Part shown: in pieces, positions 45,655-54,783 of the stretch
Layout of the letters: every line of letters begins with the position of its first letter
Position numbering within the stretch: the first letter of the stretch is position 1
Assembly: GCA_947371755.1 (NCBI GenBank)
Contig: CANBQT010000001.1
Coordinates: forward strand, 1-64,000
Origin: Chitinophagaceae bacterium
GTDB taxonomy: Bacteria; Bacteroidota; Bacteroidia; Chitinophagales; Chitinophagaceae
Direction: 5' to 3'
Length of the DNA stretch: 64,000 bases
Program-made: the position numbers and the translations under genes
Notes under the pieces: model-generated
The model's database searches: none
What the model was told of the DNA's origin: nothing
Seen by the model: only the letters and a program-made list of their open reading frames with translations

Positions 45655-46707
45655 ATGTTAAAGAAAATTTTAGCAGTTTCCCTCGCAATCGTAGGCTTTA
45701 TTTCTGTAAATGCGCAAACAGACAGTACTAAGAAAGCGCCAGTTGCAACTAACACTTTTACAGTTTCTGCAGATGCTTACTACAGAACTAATTTTAATGC
45801 ACCTGGGGGCAAGTCAAACAACTTAACAAGCTTTACCAATTCTCAGAATTCATTCGAATTGGGTATGGCTTCTGTTAGATGGGACCATTCAATTGGCAAA
45901 ATCTCAGCGACAGCAGATCTAGGATTTGGCAGAAGAGCTAGTGAATTTTCGTATAACGATGCTGGTGCTATGGCAGCTATCAAACAATTGTATGTTAGCT
46001 ATGCTTTAAGTGATAAAATCAAATTAACAATGGGTAAATGGGCAACCCACGTTGGATTTGAATTATTGGATGCTTATGCCAATAGAAACTATAGTATGTC
46101 TTATGGTTTCTCTTATGGACCATTCTTTCATACTGGTTTAAAAGCTGACATCTCCCTAGGCGGAAAATCTGCCTTCATGATTGGGGTTGCCAATCCTACA
46201 GATTATACCACTACCACTTCTGGTAATAAAGTTGCAATCGCTCAATTCAGTACTGGTACAAAAGACGACAAACTAAAAGCATTCTTAAACTACCAAGGTG
46301 GTAGCACAGGAGAAAATAGCGGATTTAGTCAGTTCGACTTAGTATTAAATGGTGTCATCAGCAGCCAGTTTGGTATCAACTATGATGGTACTATTGCATC
46401 CGTTAAAACTAGTGGTACAAGCAGCAGTTGGTCGAGCAATGCTTTGTATTTAAATTTTGATCCATCAAGCAAATTTGGTTTGACATTAAGAGGTGAATAT
46501 TTCGATGATAAAAAATCAGTTACATCTGCAGGTATTGCATCAAGTGTATTTGCAACAACACTTTCTGCAAATATCAAGATCGATAATTTGACCATCATCC
46601 CAGAGATCCGTGTTGATAATGGTAATAACGCCATATTCTTTAAAAGCGGCGGAGCTGCTACACAAACAACTAGCGGATTCATCCTTGCTGCAGTTTACAA
46701 ATTCTGA
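45655..46707 (+). CDS. outer-membrane porin (BBP2-like) in amt operon
   Basis: A 350-residue beta-barrel protein with a Sec signal peptide ending SVNAQ. Alternating strands run the length: VSADAYYRTNF, MASVRWDHSIG, ISATADLGFG, KQLYVSYALS, MGKWATHVGFEL and a final FILAAVYKF ending in Phe, the outer-membrane barrel signature. It resembles the putative beta-barrel porin-2 family. Placed between two amt genes, it probably lets ammonium or small nitrogen compounds through the outer membrane. Preceded by a structured leader. Confidence 0.85.
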   Translation: MLKKILAVSLAIVGFISVNAQTDSTKKAPVATNTFTVSADAYYRTNFNAPGGKSNNLTSFTNSQNSFELGMASVRWDHSIGKISATADLGFGRRASEFSYNDAGAMAAIKQLYVSYALSDKIKLTMGKWATHVGFELLDAYANRNYSMSYGFSYGPFFHTGLKADISLGGKSAFMIGVANPTDYTTTTSGNKVAIAQFSTGTKDDKLKAFLNYQGGSTGENSGFSQFDLVLNGVISSQFGINYDGTIASVKTSGTSSSWSSNALYLNFDPSSKFGLTLRGEYFDDKKSVTSAGIASSVFATTLSANIKIDNLTIIPEIRVDNGNNAIFFKSGGAATQTTSGFILAAVYKF

Positions 46708-46750
46708 TTTTTAATTATTGACAAACATTTTTAAACCAAAACCCTAAGCC

Positions 46751-48310
46751 ATGTTTTCAAACACTTTAACCAACTTGAGACAAATGGGCCGCAGGAAATC
46801 AGCACCTGCAGTTGTTATCCAACTCACAAAAGCTGAAAAATGGAAAATGGTATTTACCATTTTCACTGGAAAAATTTTGGGACTGTTCGTAGTATTAGGT
46901 ATCATGAAAATGTTACCTGGAATGATGTTCAATTCTGCAAATGCAGCTGAGACTTATTCTGCCCATGAAACTAGTATGATGAATTCCATCAATACAGTTT
47001 GGACTCTAGTTGCAGCATTCTTGGTATTTGGTATGCAAGCTGGTTTTGTTATGTTAGAAGCAGGTTTTGCTAGAACAAAAGAAACCGTGAACGTATTGTT
47101 AGAATGTATTTTCGACACTGCCATTTGTGGTGTTCTATTTTACGCTGTTGGATATGCGTTTATGTTTAGCCACGGAAATGGCTTTATTGGTCAAAACTGG
47201 TTTTTCTTAAATGGTGCTCCTAGCACTTACGAGGCAACTGGTATTCCAATTTTGGCACACTGGATATTCCAGTTTGCTTTTGCTGATACAACTTCAACAA
47301 TTACTTCAGGTGCTATGATTGGTCGTACCAGCTTTAGAGGTGATATCCTTTACAGTATTGGTGTTACTGGATTTATTTATCCAATTATTGGACATTGGGC
47401 TTGGGGACCGGATGGTTGGTTAGCATTAATGGGAACTCCAGATCATTTCTTACCAGGTCTTGGTCAAGGATTCCGCGACTTTGCAGGTTCTACAGTAGTA
47501 CATACCATTGGAGGTGCCATTTCATTGGCTGGTGCATTGGTTTTAGGACCTCGTATCGGACGCGTATTTACCAGAGATGATAAAGAAAAAGGTGGTTTAC
47601 CTCCTGCACATAATTTACCATTAGCCGCTGTAGGTGCATTTATCCTTTGGTTTGGATGGTATGGATTTAACCCTGGTAGCACTTTATCAGCTATGGATGC
47701 AGATGGAATCGGCCGTATCGCAGCAAACACAACTCTTGCAGCTTGCGCCGGATCGTTAACTGCAATGTTATTACCTCTTTGGTTTGGTCCAAATAAAGGC
47801 AAATATGATCTTCCATTTACTATTAATGGATTATTAGCAGGTCTTGTAGCAATTACAGCACCTTGTTATTGGGTATCTCCATTGGGCGCTGTGATCATTG
47901 GATTAATTGCTGGTGTAGTGGTTTACTATGGCACTTTGCTTTTAGAGCATTTTAGAATTGACGATCCAGTTGGTGCTGTTCCAGTGCATTTTGCGGCTGG
48001 TATCTGGGGAACATTATCTCTAGGCTTTTTTGCAAGTGGACAATATGGTGCAACAGGATCTACTGGAGCAGATAATTCAGCACCAGTGAAAGGATTACTT
48101 TATGGAGGAGGCTGGGATGTTTTGAAAGCTCAATTGATTGGAAGTGCTGTAATCACCCTTAGTACATTCGCCATCGCTTTAGTTTTAATGTATATCGTTA
48201 ATAAACTGCCTTATCCATGGAAATTAAGAGTAGAACCAGAAGCAGAAACCGGACCAGGTGGTCTTGATTTCTTCGAACATGGTGTTGCTGCTTATAACGA
48301 CCATGATTAG
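46751..48310 (+). CDS. amt: ammonium transporter, second copy with N-terminal extension
   Basis: A 519-residue Amt protein, longer than the first copy. Before the family core (NSINTVWTLVAAFLVFGMQAGFVMLEAGFARTKE split as WTLVAAFLVFGMQAGF and MLEAGFARTKE) it has a ~75-residue extension with one hydrophobic segment (ILGLFVVLGIMKMLPGMMF) that may be an extra helix or a leader. The twin-His regions are in GHWAWGPDGW and AVPVHFAAGIWG. It is 43 nt after the porin gene, likely one transcript. Paralog of the protein at 44100. A terminator follows. Confidence 0.92.
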   Translation: MFSNTLTNLRQMGRRKSAPAVVIQLTKAEKWKMVFTIFTGKILGLFVVLGIMKMLPGMMFNSANAAETYSAHETSMMNSINTVWTLVAAFLVFGMQAGFVMLEAGFARTKETVNVLLECIFDTAICGVLFYAVGYAFMFSHGNGFIGQNWFFLNGAPSTYEATGIPILAHWIFQFAFADTTSTITSGAMIGRTSFRGDILYSIGVTGFIYPIIGHWAWGPDGWLALMGTPDHFLPGLGQGFRDFAGSTVVHTIGGAISLAGALVLGPRIGRVFTRDDKEKGGLPPAHNLPLAAVGAFILWFGWYGFNPGSTLSAMDADGIGRIAANTTLAACAGSLTAMLLPLWFGPNKGKYDLPFTINGLLAGLVAITAPCYWVSPLGAVIIGLIAGVVVYYGTLLLEHFRIDDPVGAVPVHFAAGIWGTLSLGFFASGQYGATGSTGADNSAPVKGLLYGGGWDVLKAQLIGSAVITLSTFAIALVLMYIVNKLPYPWKLRVEPEAETGPGGLDFFEHGVAAYNDHD

Positions 48311-48735
48311 AATTATAAATATCTGAGAAAACCAATTTACAATTTTCAATTGTAGCAAAAGGACCATCTAGTATGGTCCTTTTTGCTTTATTAACCTAAT
48401 CTTGAAAGTCTAGTTTTATAGAAAATATTGCCCATTTTGACTGATTTCAGGCATTTTCCAAAAAAAAATAAAAATATTTTCATTTTTTTTCATTTTTTTT
48501 TGAACTCAAAAATCTTAGTTTTTAATCAAAAAGCACATTTTAAAAATGGCTCAATTAAGAAATAAGAATATTTTTTTCTTGCCACCCGCGATTTTGATTT
48601 CAATATGTGAAATCTCAGCTACTTTATATTATTTTATAATGCGTAAAATGACTGCCTTGTAATTTTGGATTGTTGTTTATATCAAAATTTTGAGCTCAAT
48701 TTGTATCCTATTAACCACAAATAAAAACTCAAACC
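48311..48735. other. intergenic region with amt terminator and long A/T runs
   Basis: After the terminator at 48354-48387 the DNA has long A and T runs (around 48460-48510) and no open frame. A TAATTTTG box at 48660-48667 could be the -7 element for the 43-aa gene, but no good -33 element is seen. Confidence 0.5.
48354..48387 (+). terminator. terminator of the porin-amt operon
   Basis: Stem AAAAGGACCAT/ATGGTCCTTTT (48357-48367 with 48373-48383), 5-nt loop, followed by T-rich DNA; 46 nt after the stop codon. Confidence 0.8.
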
Positions 48736-48867
48736 ATGATTTTACTAGCAGCACAAATCGCTAATAATACACCAAACGAAAGTCCTTTGATGATTATTGG
48801 AGTTACCGCTTGTATCATTTCCATCGTTTTGTTACTTTGGAAAAATGAAGCAAAAACTACCATCTAA
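48736..48867 (+). CDS. 43-aa single-span membrane protein
   Basis: A 43-codon frame starting ATG. The product has a polar N-terminal part (MILLAAQIANNTPNESPL), a hydrophobic helix (MIIGVTACIISIVLLLW) and a basic tail (KNEAKTTI), so it should be a single-span membrane protein. It stands alone, with a TTCG-loop terminator 24 nt after its stop, which supports real expression. Function unknown. Confidence 0.6.
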   Translation: MILLAAQIANNTPNESPLMIIGVTACIISIVLLLWKNEAKTTI

Positions 48868-48891
48868 AATATAAGCTTAGCCATATTTTAC

Positions 48892-48918
48892 AAAGCGACC
48901 TTCGGGTTGCTTTTTTTT
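48892..48918 (+). terminator. TTCG-loop terminator of the 43-aa gene
   Basis: Stem AAAGCGACC/GGTTGCTTT (one G-U pair) capped by TTCG, then a run of T. Confidence 0.85.
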
Positions 48919-48972
48919 GTCCCTAGTACAAAATTTTAAAGGAATATCCCATATTCTACTTAAGTTAGAATA

Positions 48973-49728
48973 ATGAAATGGATTTGGAAACCTTTACAAT
49001 TTGTTTATTGTATTTACGCATTTTTAATATTTGTTATTCTCACATTCATCGCATTTCCCTTTGTAATAATTGCATTAGCTTTCGGTAAGATCAAAGGGGG
49101 TAATATCATTTACCAAATTTGTAAAACATGGGCTTGGATCTGGTATTTATTGATTGGTATTCGACATGAAGAAATATATGAATCCGAGCATAATACCCAG
49201 CAACAGTATATTTTTGTAGGCAATCACGCTTCCTATATCGATATCCCTCCTATTGTCTTATTCGCACATCAACCCATCCGAGTACTGGGTAAGTATGAAA
49301 TGGTGAAAGTTCCTATTTTCGGAATCATCTATAGGGCAGCAGTAATACTTGTGGACCGAAGTAATTCAGAGACAAGGGCTAGAAGTGTTCGAGCCTTGAA
49401 AGCTGCCATCAAGAATAATATTTCGATTTTCATTTTCCCAGAAGGTACTTTTAATGAATCCGCCTATCCTTTAAAATCCTTTTTTGACGGCGCATTTAGA
49501 ATTGCCATTGAAACACAAACACCCATAAAACCCATTTTATTGGTTGATACGTTGGAAAGACTTCATTTTAGATCCCTATTTTCGTTAACCCCCGGAAAGA
49601 ACAGAGTGGTTTATCTAGAAGAAGTTCCTGTATCTGGATTAGCAATGTCAGATATTCCTGCACTTAGGGAACAGGTATTTCACAGGATGGATGCCGGTTT
49701 AAGAAGGTATCGCAGATATTCTGTTTGA
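48973..49728 (+). CDS. plsC: 1-acyl-glycerol-3-phosphate acyltransferase (PlsC family)
   Basis: A 251-residue acyltransferase. Adds an acyl chain to lysophosphatidic acid in phospholipid synthesis. The catalytic HxxxxD motif is VGNHASYIDIPP, and the glycerophosphate-binding motifs are LVDRSNSETR and FIFPEGTFNE. One or two N-terminal hydrophobic segments anchor it to the membrane. Likely PlsC; other PlsC-like lipid acyltransferases look alike. Followed by priA after 36 nt. Confidence 0.87.
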   Translation: MKWIWKPLQFVYCIYAFLIFVILTFIAFPFVIIALAFGKIKGGNIIYQICKTWAWIWYLLIGIRHEEIYESEHNTQQQYIFVGNHASYIDIPPIVLFAHQPIRVLGKYEMVKVPIFGIIYRAAVILVDRSNSETRARSVRALKAAIKNNISIFIFPEGTFNESAYPLKSFFDGAFRIAIETQTPIKPILLVDTLERLHFRSLFSLTPGKNRVVYLEEVPVSGLAMSDIPALREQVFHRMDAGLRRYRRYSV

Positions 49729-49764
49729 TTGTTGAAAGCTACTTAACTTAGCCTTCTAATTTTC

Positions 49765-52263
49765 ATGGCAAAAAACAATTCTTTTACAGCACTTTCTGCA
49801 TTTTCTACCCACGAGGCAACCATGTTTGCTGAAGTGATTATTCCTTTAGCATTACCTAAGAATTATACATGGTCAGTTCCAATTGATATGCAGGATCGTA
49901 TTCAACCAGGCATACGTGTTGAAGTTGTTCTTGGCAAACACAAAAAATATGCAGGTATTGTAAAAAGAATTTTCTCAGATCCTCCTGTCGGATTTTCACC
50001 CAAACCATTAATCAATATCTTAGATACTGATCCACTCGTAAATCCTCAACAACTAGCCTTGTGGGATTGGATTGCTAAATATTATTTATGCAGCGAAGGT
50101 GAAGTGATGCAAGCTGCTGTTCCAGCGAATTTAAAATTGTCCAGTGAAAGCATTTTAATCTGGAATGAAGAACTTGATGAATCTTATAGCGACTTGAATG
50201 ATGAAGAATTTATTATTGCTGAAGCTTTAGAATTAAAGAAAGAATTAAGACTGAGTGAAGTTCAGCAATTACTGGATAGCTCGCATGTTTATCCTATCAT
50301 AAAAAAACTAATTGATAGAAGAATCTGTTATGTATGGGAAGAATTGATAGAAAAATATCAGGAGAAAAAACAGACATATATTCTGTTACATCCCGATTAT
50401 GCAAGTGAAGAAAAATTAGCTGAGCTTTTAAATAATTGGGGGAAGGCTCCAAAACAAATGGAGCTTCTTCTATCCTATTTATTCCTAAACAAAACGGAAG
50501 GAGAAGTTATTCAGTCAACTTTATTAAAAAAATCAAATGCCTCGGCAGCACAATTGAAAGGCTTGATTGATAAAGGAATTCTTTCGATTCAAAAAAGAAG
50601 TGTTTCTAGAATCGTTTCTTACAATCAAGAAACAAATATCAAGTTCCAGCTATCTCCTGCGCAAATCATTGCTTTGGATCAAATTAAATCAGCCTATCAA
50701 TCCAAACAAGTTTGTTTACTGCATGGCGTAACAGCTAGTGGAAAAACACAATTGTATATTCAATTGATTGAGGAATATATGAATCAGGGAAAACAGGTTT
50801 TGTATTTGCTACCTGAAATCGCTCTTACTTCACAAATCATTCGTAGACTGCAAGTTCATTTTGGTAACAAAATTGGAATTTATCATTCGAAATTCAATGC
50901 TAATGAAAGAGTTGAGATTTGGAATAAAGTAAAAACGGGAGAGATGAAAGCAGTACTTGGTGCACGTTCATCCCTTCTTTTACCATTTTGTGACCTTGGT
51001 TTAATCATCGCTGATGAAGAACATGATGCTTCTTATAAGCAGCAAGATCCTGCACCAAGATACCATGCTCGTGATAGCGCCATTTATTATGCGGGCTTAT
51101 TCAATGCTAAAGTGTTATTAGGAAGTGCTACACCCAGTATAGAAACATACTATAATTGTCAACAAAATAAATATGCCCTTGTAACATTATCTGAAAGGTA
51201 TGGTAATGCAGAGTTGCCAAAAATGGAATTGGCTGATTTTAAAAACAGAGTCGAAACACCTAATGGCATCACAGTTTTCTCTGAATCCTTACTGAAAAAC
51301 ATAGAAAGGACTTTACTGGAAAACAAACAAATCATATTATTTCAAAACCGTAGAGGTTATTCGCCCTACTTACTTTGTGATACCTGTGGATGGATTCCAC
51401 ATTGCGAACATTGTGATGTAACACTTACCTATCATAAATCCAAACACAAACTATCTTGTCATTATTGCGGAAGTACATACCCTGTAGTTGCAACTTGTGC
51501 TGCTTGTGGAAGTCACCATTTCATCCAGAAAAACTTTGGCACTGAAAAAATCGAAGAACAAGTGTTAGAACTTTTCCCAGATGCAAAAGTGGCCAGAATG
51601 GACTATGATAGTGTAAAAGGAAAAAATGCACATGATGCAATGATAAAACAATTTGAACAACAAAGAATAGATATTTTAGTGGGTACCCAAATGGTTGTAA
51701 AAGGTCTAGACTTTGAACACGTGAATTTAGTGGGTATTGTTGATGCAGACGGGATCTTAAACTTTACAGATTTCAGGGTAAATGAAAGAGCATTTCAATT
51801 AATGGAACAGGTTAGTGGAAGAGCCGGAAGAAAAAATGCAGATGGCAAAGTGATTATACAAGTAAGCAATTTAAAGCACCCTATTTTGCAATTTGTAAAA
51901 GCACATGATTATCATCAACTGTATCAATTTGAAATCGATAATCGTAAACAATTTAGTTATCCTCCATTTACAAGATTGATCAGGATTAATTTCAAACATA
52001 AAGAAAAGCATATAGCTGAAGAAGCAGCGAATGTGTTTTCCAATGGAATAAAATCTCAGTTTGGCAATTATATCATGGGGCCCTCGCAACCAGTGGTTGA
52101 TAGGATCAGAAATCAATATATCTGGGAGATTCTTTTGAAATTACCCAAGGATAACCGCTTAATTCATCAAAGTAAAATTGCCATACAGCAGCAATCATTA
52201 ATCTTGCAAACCCATAAAAGATACCGCTCAGTTCATATTATCACAGATGTAGATCCGAACTAA
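49765..52263 (+). CDS. priA: primosomal protein N' (helicase PriA)
   Basis: An 832-residue replication-restart helicase. The 3'-DNA-binding domain starts at MFAEVIIPLALPKNY. The helicase core has Walker A (LLHGVTASGKTQLY), DEEH box (LIIADEEHDASYK), and motif VI (QVSGRAGRKNADG). Zinc-binding CxxC pairs lie in between: CDTC, CEHC, CHYC and CAAC. The first ATG (49765) adds 19 residues before the usual start at 49822 (MFAEVI), which may be the real one. Confidence 0.95.
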   Translation: MAKNNSFTALSAFSTHEATMFAEVIIPLALPKNYTWSVPIDMQDRIQPGIRVEVVLGKHKKYAGIVKRIFSDPPVGFSPKPLINILDTDPLVNPQQLALWDWIAKYYLCSEGEVMQAAVPANLKLSSESILIWNEELDESYSDLNDEEFIIAEALELKKELRLSEVQQLLDSSHVYPIIKKLIDRRICYVWEELIEKYQEKKQTYILLHPDYASEEKLAELLNNWGKAPKQMELLLSYLFLNKTEGEVIQSTLLKKSNASAAQLKGLIDKGILSIQKRSVSRIVSYNQETNIKFQLSPAQIIALDQIKSAYQSKQVCLLHGVTASGKTQLYIQLIEEYMNQGKQVLYLLPEIALTSQIIRRLQVHFGNKIGIYHSKFNANERVEIWNKVKTGEMKAVLGARSSLLLPFCDLGLIIADEEHDASYKQQDPAPRYHARDSAIYYAGLFNAKVLLGSATPSIETYYNCQQNKYALVTLSERYGNAELPKMELADFKNRVETPNGITVFSESLLKNIERTLLENKQIILFQNRRGYSPYLLCDTCGWIPHCEHCDVTLTYHKSKHKLSCHYCGSTYPVVATCAACGSHHFIQKNFGTEKIEEQVLELFPDAKVARMDYDSVKGKNAHDAMIKQFEQQRIDILVGTQMVVKGLDFEHVNLVGIVDADGILNFTDFRVNERAFQLMEQVSGRAGRKNADGKVIIQVSNLKHPILQFVKAHDYHQLYQFEIDNRKQFSYPPFTRLIRINFKHKEKHIAEEAANVFSNGIKSQFGNYIMGPSQPVVDRIRNQYIWEILLKLPKDNRLIHQSKIAIQQQSLILQTHKRYRSVHIITDVDPN

Positions 52264-52286
52264 ACTATTATTCAAATTTTAAGAAG

Positions 52287-53309
52287 ATGACATTATTAAA
52301 AAATATCTCTCTCAAAAAATATAACAGCTTTGGTATAGAAACTATTGCAAGAGATTTTTCTATTTTTCAAAGTCAAGATGAACTTTTTGAAATAGTAGAC
52401 CAATATCATGATCGTATCCTAGAATCGCATTTAATATTAGGTGGGGGAAGTAATATTTTATTTACCAGTCAGTTATTGGATACCATTGTTTTAAAAAACG
52501 AATTAAAGGGTATCCAGATAATTAAAGAAGACGATGATCATTTTTATGTAGAAGTTGCAGCAGGAGAAAATTGGCATCAATTTGTTTTGCATTGTATAAA
52601 TAATGGATGGGCGGGGGTAGAAAATTTGAGTCTCATTCCGGGAACGGTGGGTGCTTCTCCCATTCAGAATATAGGTGCCTATGGTGTTGAAGTAAAAGAT
52701 TTAATAGATTCAGTTGAAGCATATCATATTGCGGATCGTACAATTCAAAATTTTACAAACGCAGCATGTGCTTTTGATTATCGGGATAGTATTTTTAAAA
52801 CAAAATGGAAAAATCAATTTGTAATTACTAAAGTACTATTTCGATTGAGTAAATTTCCAATTTTCAAAACAGGATATGGGGCTATTGAGACCGAATTGAA
52901 AAACATGGGGATTACTGACCTTAACATCCGATCAGTTTCTGATGCCGTTATAAAAATACGTTCCAGTAAATTACCAGATCCGGCAATCATTGGAAACGCT
53001 GGAAGCTTCTTTAAAAACCCTAGTATTTCAAAGGAACAATTTGAAACAATTAAACAGAGTCATCCAGACATTACAGGTTATCCCAATAAAGATGGTTCAG
53101 TTAAAATTGCAGCAGGTTGGTTAATTGAAAAAGCAGGATGGAAAGGATATAGGGAAGGTGAGGCCGGATGCCATTCCCTTCAGGCTTTGGTTCTGATCAA
53201 TTATGGACACGCATCAGGTTCTGAGATTTTCGATTTATCCGAAAAAATAATATCCTCTATTAATCAAGTATTTAAAATACCTCTTGAAAGAGAAGTCAAC
53301 ATCTTATAG
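52287..53309 (+). CDS. murB: UDP-N-acetylenolpyruvoylglucosamine reductase (type I)
   Basis: A 340-residue MurB, which makes UDP-MurNAc with NADPH and FAD for peptidoglycan. FAD-binding GGGSNILFTSQ and LSLIPGTVGASPIQNIGAYG; the catalytic Arg is in FDYRDSIF, the acid/base Ser in NAGSFFKNP, and the terminal Glu in LEREVNIL. Length and motifs match the type I (E. coli-like) form. Strong terminator after it. Confidence 0.95.
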   Translation: MTLLKNISLKKYNSFGIETIARDFSIFQSQDELFEIVDQYHDRILESHLILGGGSNILFTSQLLDTIVLKNELKGIQIIKEDDDHFYVEVAAGENWHQFVLHCINNGWAGVENLSLIPGTVGASPIQNIGAYGVEVKDLIDSVEAYHIADRTIQNFTNAACAFDYRDSIFKTKWKNQFVITKVLFRLSKFPIFKTGYGAIETELKNMGITDLNIRSVSDAVIKIRSSKLPDPAIIGNAGSFFKNPSISKEQFETIKQSHPDITGYPNKDGSVKIAAGWLIEKAGWKGYREGEAGCHSLQALVLINYGHASGSEIFDLSEKIISSINQVFKIPLEREVNIL

Positions 53310-53319
53310 CTATTCAACA

Positions 53320-53356
53320 AAAAGGCCCGATCATTGAAGTGATCGGGCCTTTTACT
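53320..53356. terminator. bidirectional terminator between murB and ompA-like gene
   Basis: Perfect 14-bp stem AAAAGGCCCGATCA/TGATCGGGCCTTTT (53320-53333 with 53340-53353), 6-nt loop. Serves both convergent genes. Confidence 0.88.
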
Positions 53357-53372
53357 ATTCTTTATTCATTTA

Positions 53373-54704
53373 TTAATTTTCCTGAATCTTAAATTCTACA
53401 CGTCTATTTGCTTTTTGACCTGCTTTGGTTTTGTTATCAGCTATAGGTTTGCTGCTTCCATAACCAGTTGCAGTTAATCTAATAGCTGCAATACCTTTCT
53501 CTACTAAATAAGATTTAACTGAAAATGCACGATTCAAAGACAATTTATCATTGAATTTAGCACTACCTGTATTAGAAGTATGGCCTTCTACATACAATTT
53601 CAAATCTGGATTTTCATTTAACACTTTAATCCCTTTATCCAGCTCTAGTTTAGATGATTTGGTTAACACATTGCTTCCATTTGCAAAAAGAATATCAGAA
53701 GCTTTGAAATTTAATGAAGGACAACCAAAAGATGCAGCTGTTCCTTTTACATGAGGGCATTTATCTTCTTCATCATTCACACCATCTCCATCTGTATCAG
53801 GAATAGGGCATCCCTGATAGCGAGCCAAACCAGCTACAGTTGGACACTTGTCTTCTTCGTCATTAATACCGTCTTTATCAGTATCAGGAATAGGACATCC
53901 TTCGTATTTGGCCAGGCCTTTAACTGTAGGACATTTATCATTCTCATCATTGATTCCATCTCCATCTGTATCTGGAACTGGGCAACCTTGATATTTAGCA
54001 ATACCAGGAACAGTTGGACATTTATCGTTTGGATCAATAATACCATCTCCATCAGTATCAGCTGGAGGAGGAGGTGGCGGCGGTGGTGGTGCAACTACTA
54101 CAGGTGCTTTTTTCTCCTTTAAAGAAGTAGAAAATCCAATAGAATAGTTTAAGTGATTGGTAGTAAAGGCAGATACCTGACTGCGATAATTCATTTGAGT
54201 ATGAATGAAAGCACCTTCACCTAAATTCATTTGAATTCCTCCACCGAAAGGCATAAATGCAGCAAAGTATGATCCATTATACATGGAGGCACCGATACCT
54301 GCATTAAGGTAAGGAACTAGGAAATATTTATCGGTCAATAACTTAATATTTACACCAGCATCTAATTCCATTAATAATTTATTAGAACCCAACGGAGTCA
54401 TTCCAGAAGCAGCTCTAAAAGGATAATTAATAAATGAACCACCTAATGATGTGGTAAAATCGATGTGCTCTGTTATGCCGTTCATATATTGAACACTTAG
54501 GCCAGAACTCATATCTTTTACCTTAGCCCATGAATTATTTAGAAGGGCTCCAGATAAAGAACCACTATTAATAATTGCGGGGGTTTTAAAGTCTTGTAAA
54601 AAAAAGTTGACACCTAAAGAAGGCGTTTTTTTATAACTGGTAGTCTGCGCAAAACTAATTGCAGATAGACCCATTACAACAGTAAAAAATAAAATTTTCT
54701 TCAT
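53373..54704 (-). CDS. OmpA-family protein with thrombospondin type-3 repeats
   Basis: A 443-residue outer-membrane protein. I use the ATG at 54704 (MKKILFFTVVMG...), a good signal peptide; the longer frame up to 54815 adds no recognisable domain. An N-terminal beta-barrel of about 180 residues is followed by a Pro run, then four 29-residue thrombospondin type-3 units (DTDGDGxxDxxDKCP with a CP turn) that bind Ca, and an OmpA peptidoglycan-binding domain (LYVEGHTSNTGSAKFNDKLS, GYGSSKPIADNKTK). Probably anchors the outer membrane to peptidoglycan. The RlpA gene is upstream on the same strand. Confidence 0.93.
   Translation of the reverse strand: MKKILFFTVVMGLSAISFAQTTSYKKTPSLGVNFFLQDFKTPAIINSGSLSGALLNNSWAKVKDMSSGLSVQYMNGITEHIDFTTSLGGSFINYPFRAASGMTPLGSNKLLMELDAGVNIKLLTDKYFLVPYLNAGIGASMYNGSYFAAFMPFGGGIQMNLGEGAFIHTQMNYRSQVSAFTTNHLNYSIGFSTSLKEKKAPVVVAPPPPPPPPPADTDGDGIIDPNDKCPTVPGIAKYQGCPVPDTDGDGINDENDKCPTVKGLAKYEGCPIPDTDKDGINDEEDKCPTVAGLARYQGCPIPDTDGDGVNDEEDKCPHVKGTAASFGCPSLNFKASDILFANGSNVLTKSSKLELDKGIKVLNENPDLKLYVEGHTSNTGSAKFNDKLSLNRAFSVKSYLVEKGIAAIRLTATGYGSSKPIADNKTKAGQKANRRVEFKIQEN
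53715..54062 (-). repeat. four 87-nt tandem units encoding TSP3 repeats
   Basis: Units 54062-53976, 53975-53889, 53888-53802 and 53801-53715 code for 29-residue repeats with identical spacing of the Asp-rich and CP motifs. Likely grows and shrinks by recombination. Confidence 0.85.
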
Positions 54705-54724
54705 AAACAGTTTTGTTGGTCCGA

Positions 54725-54732
54725 CAAAAATA
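54725..54732 (-). promoter_or_regulatory. candidate -7 box of the OmpA gene
   Basis: TATTTTTG on the minus strand fits TAnnTTTG and lies 20 nt before the preferred start. This also argues for the short start. No good -33 element found. Confidence 0.35.
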
Positions 54733-54783
54733 CAGGCAAGAATTGATTTTATAAAATAATAAAAACAGCCAAATTCTACACAG

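Noticed and set aside
53751-54122. Open frame of 123 codons on the plus strand
   Set aside because: Lies antisense to the repetitive TSP3 and Pro-rich part of the OmpA gene; it is open only because the repeats lack stops in that frame.
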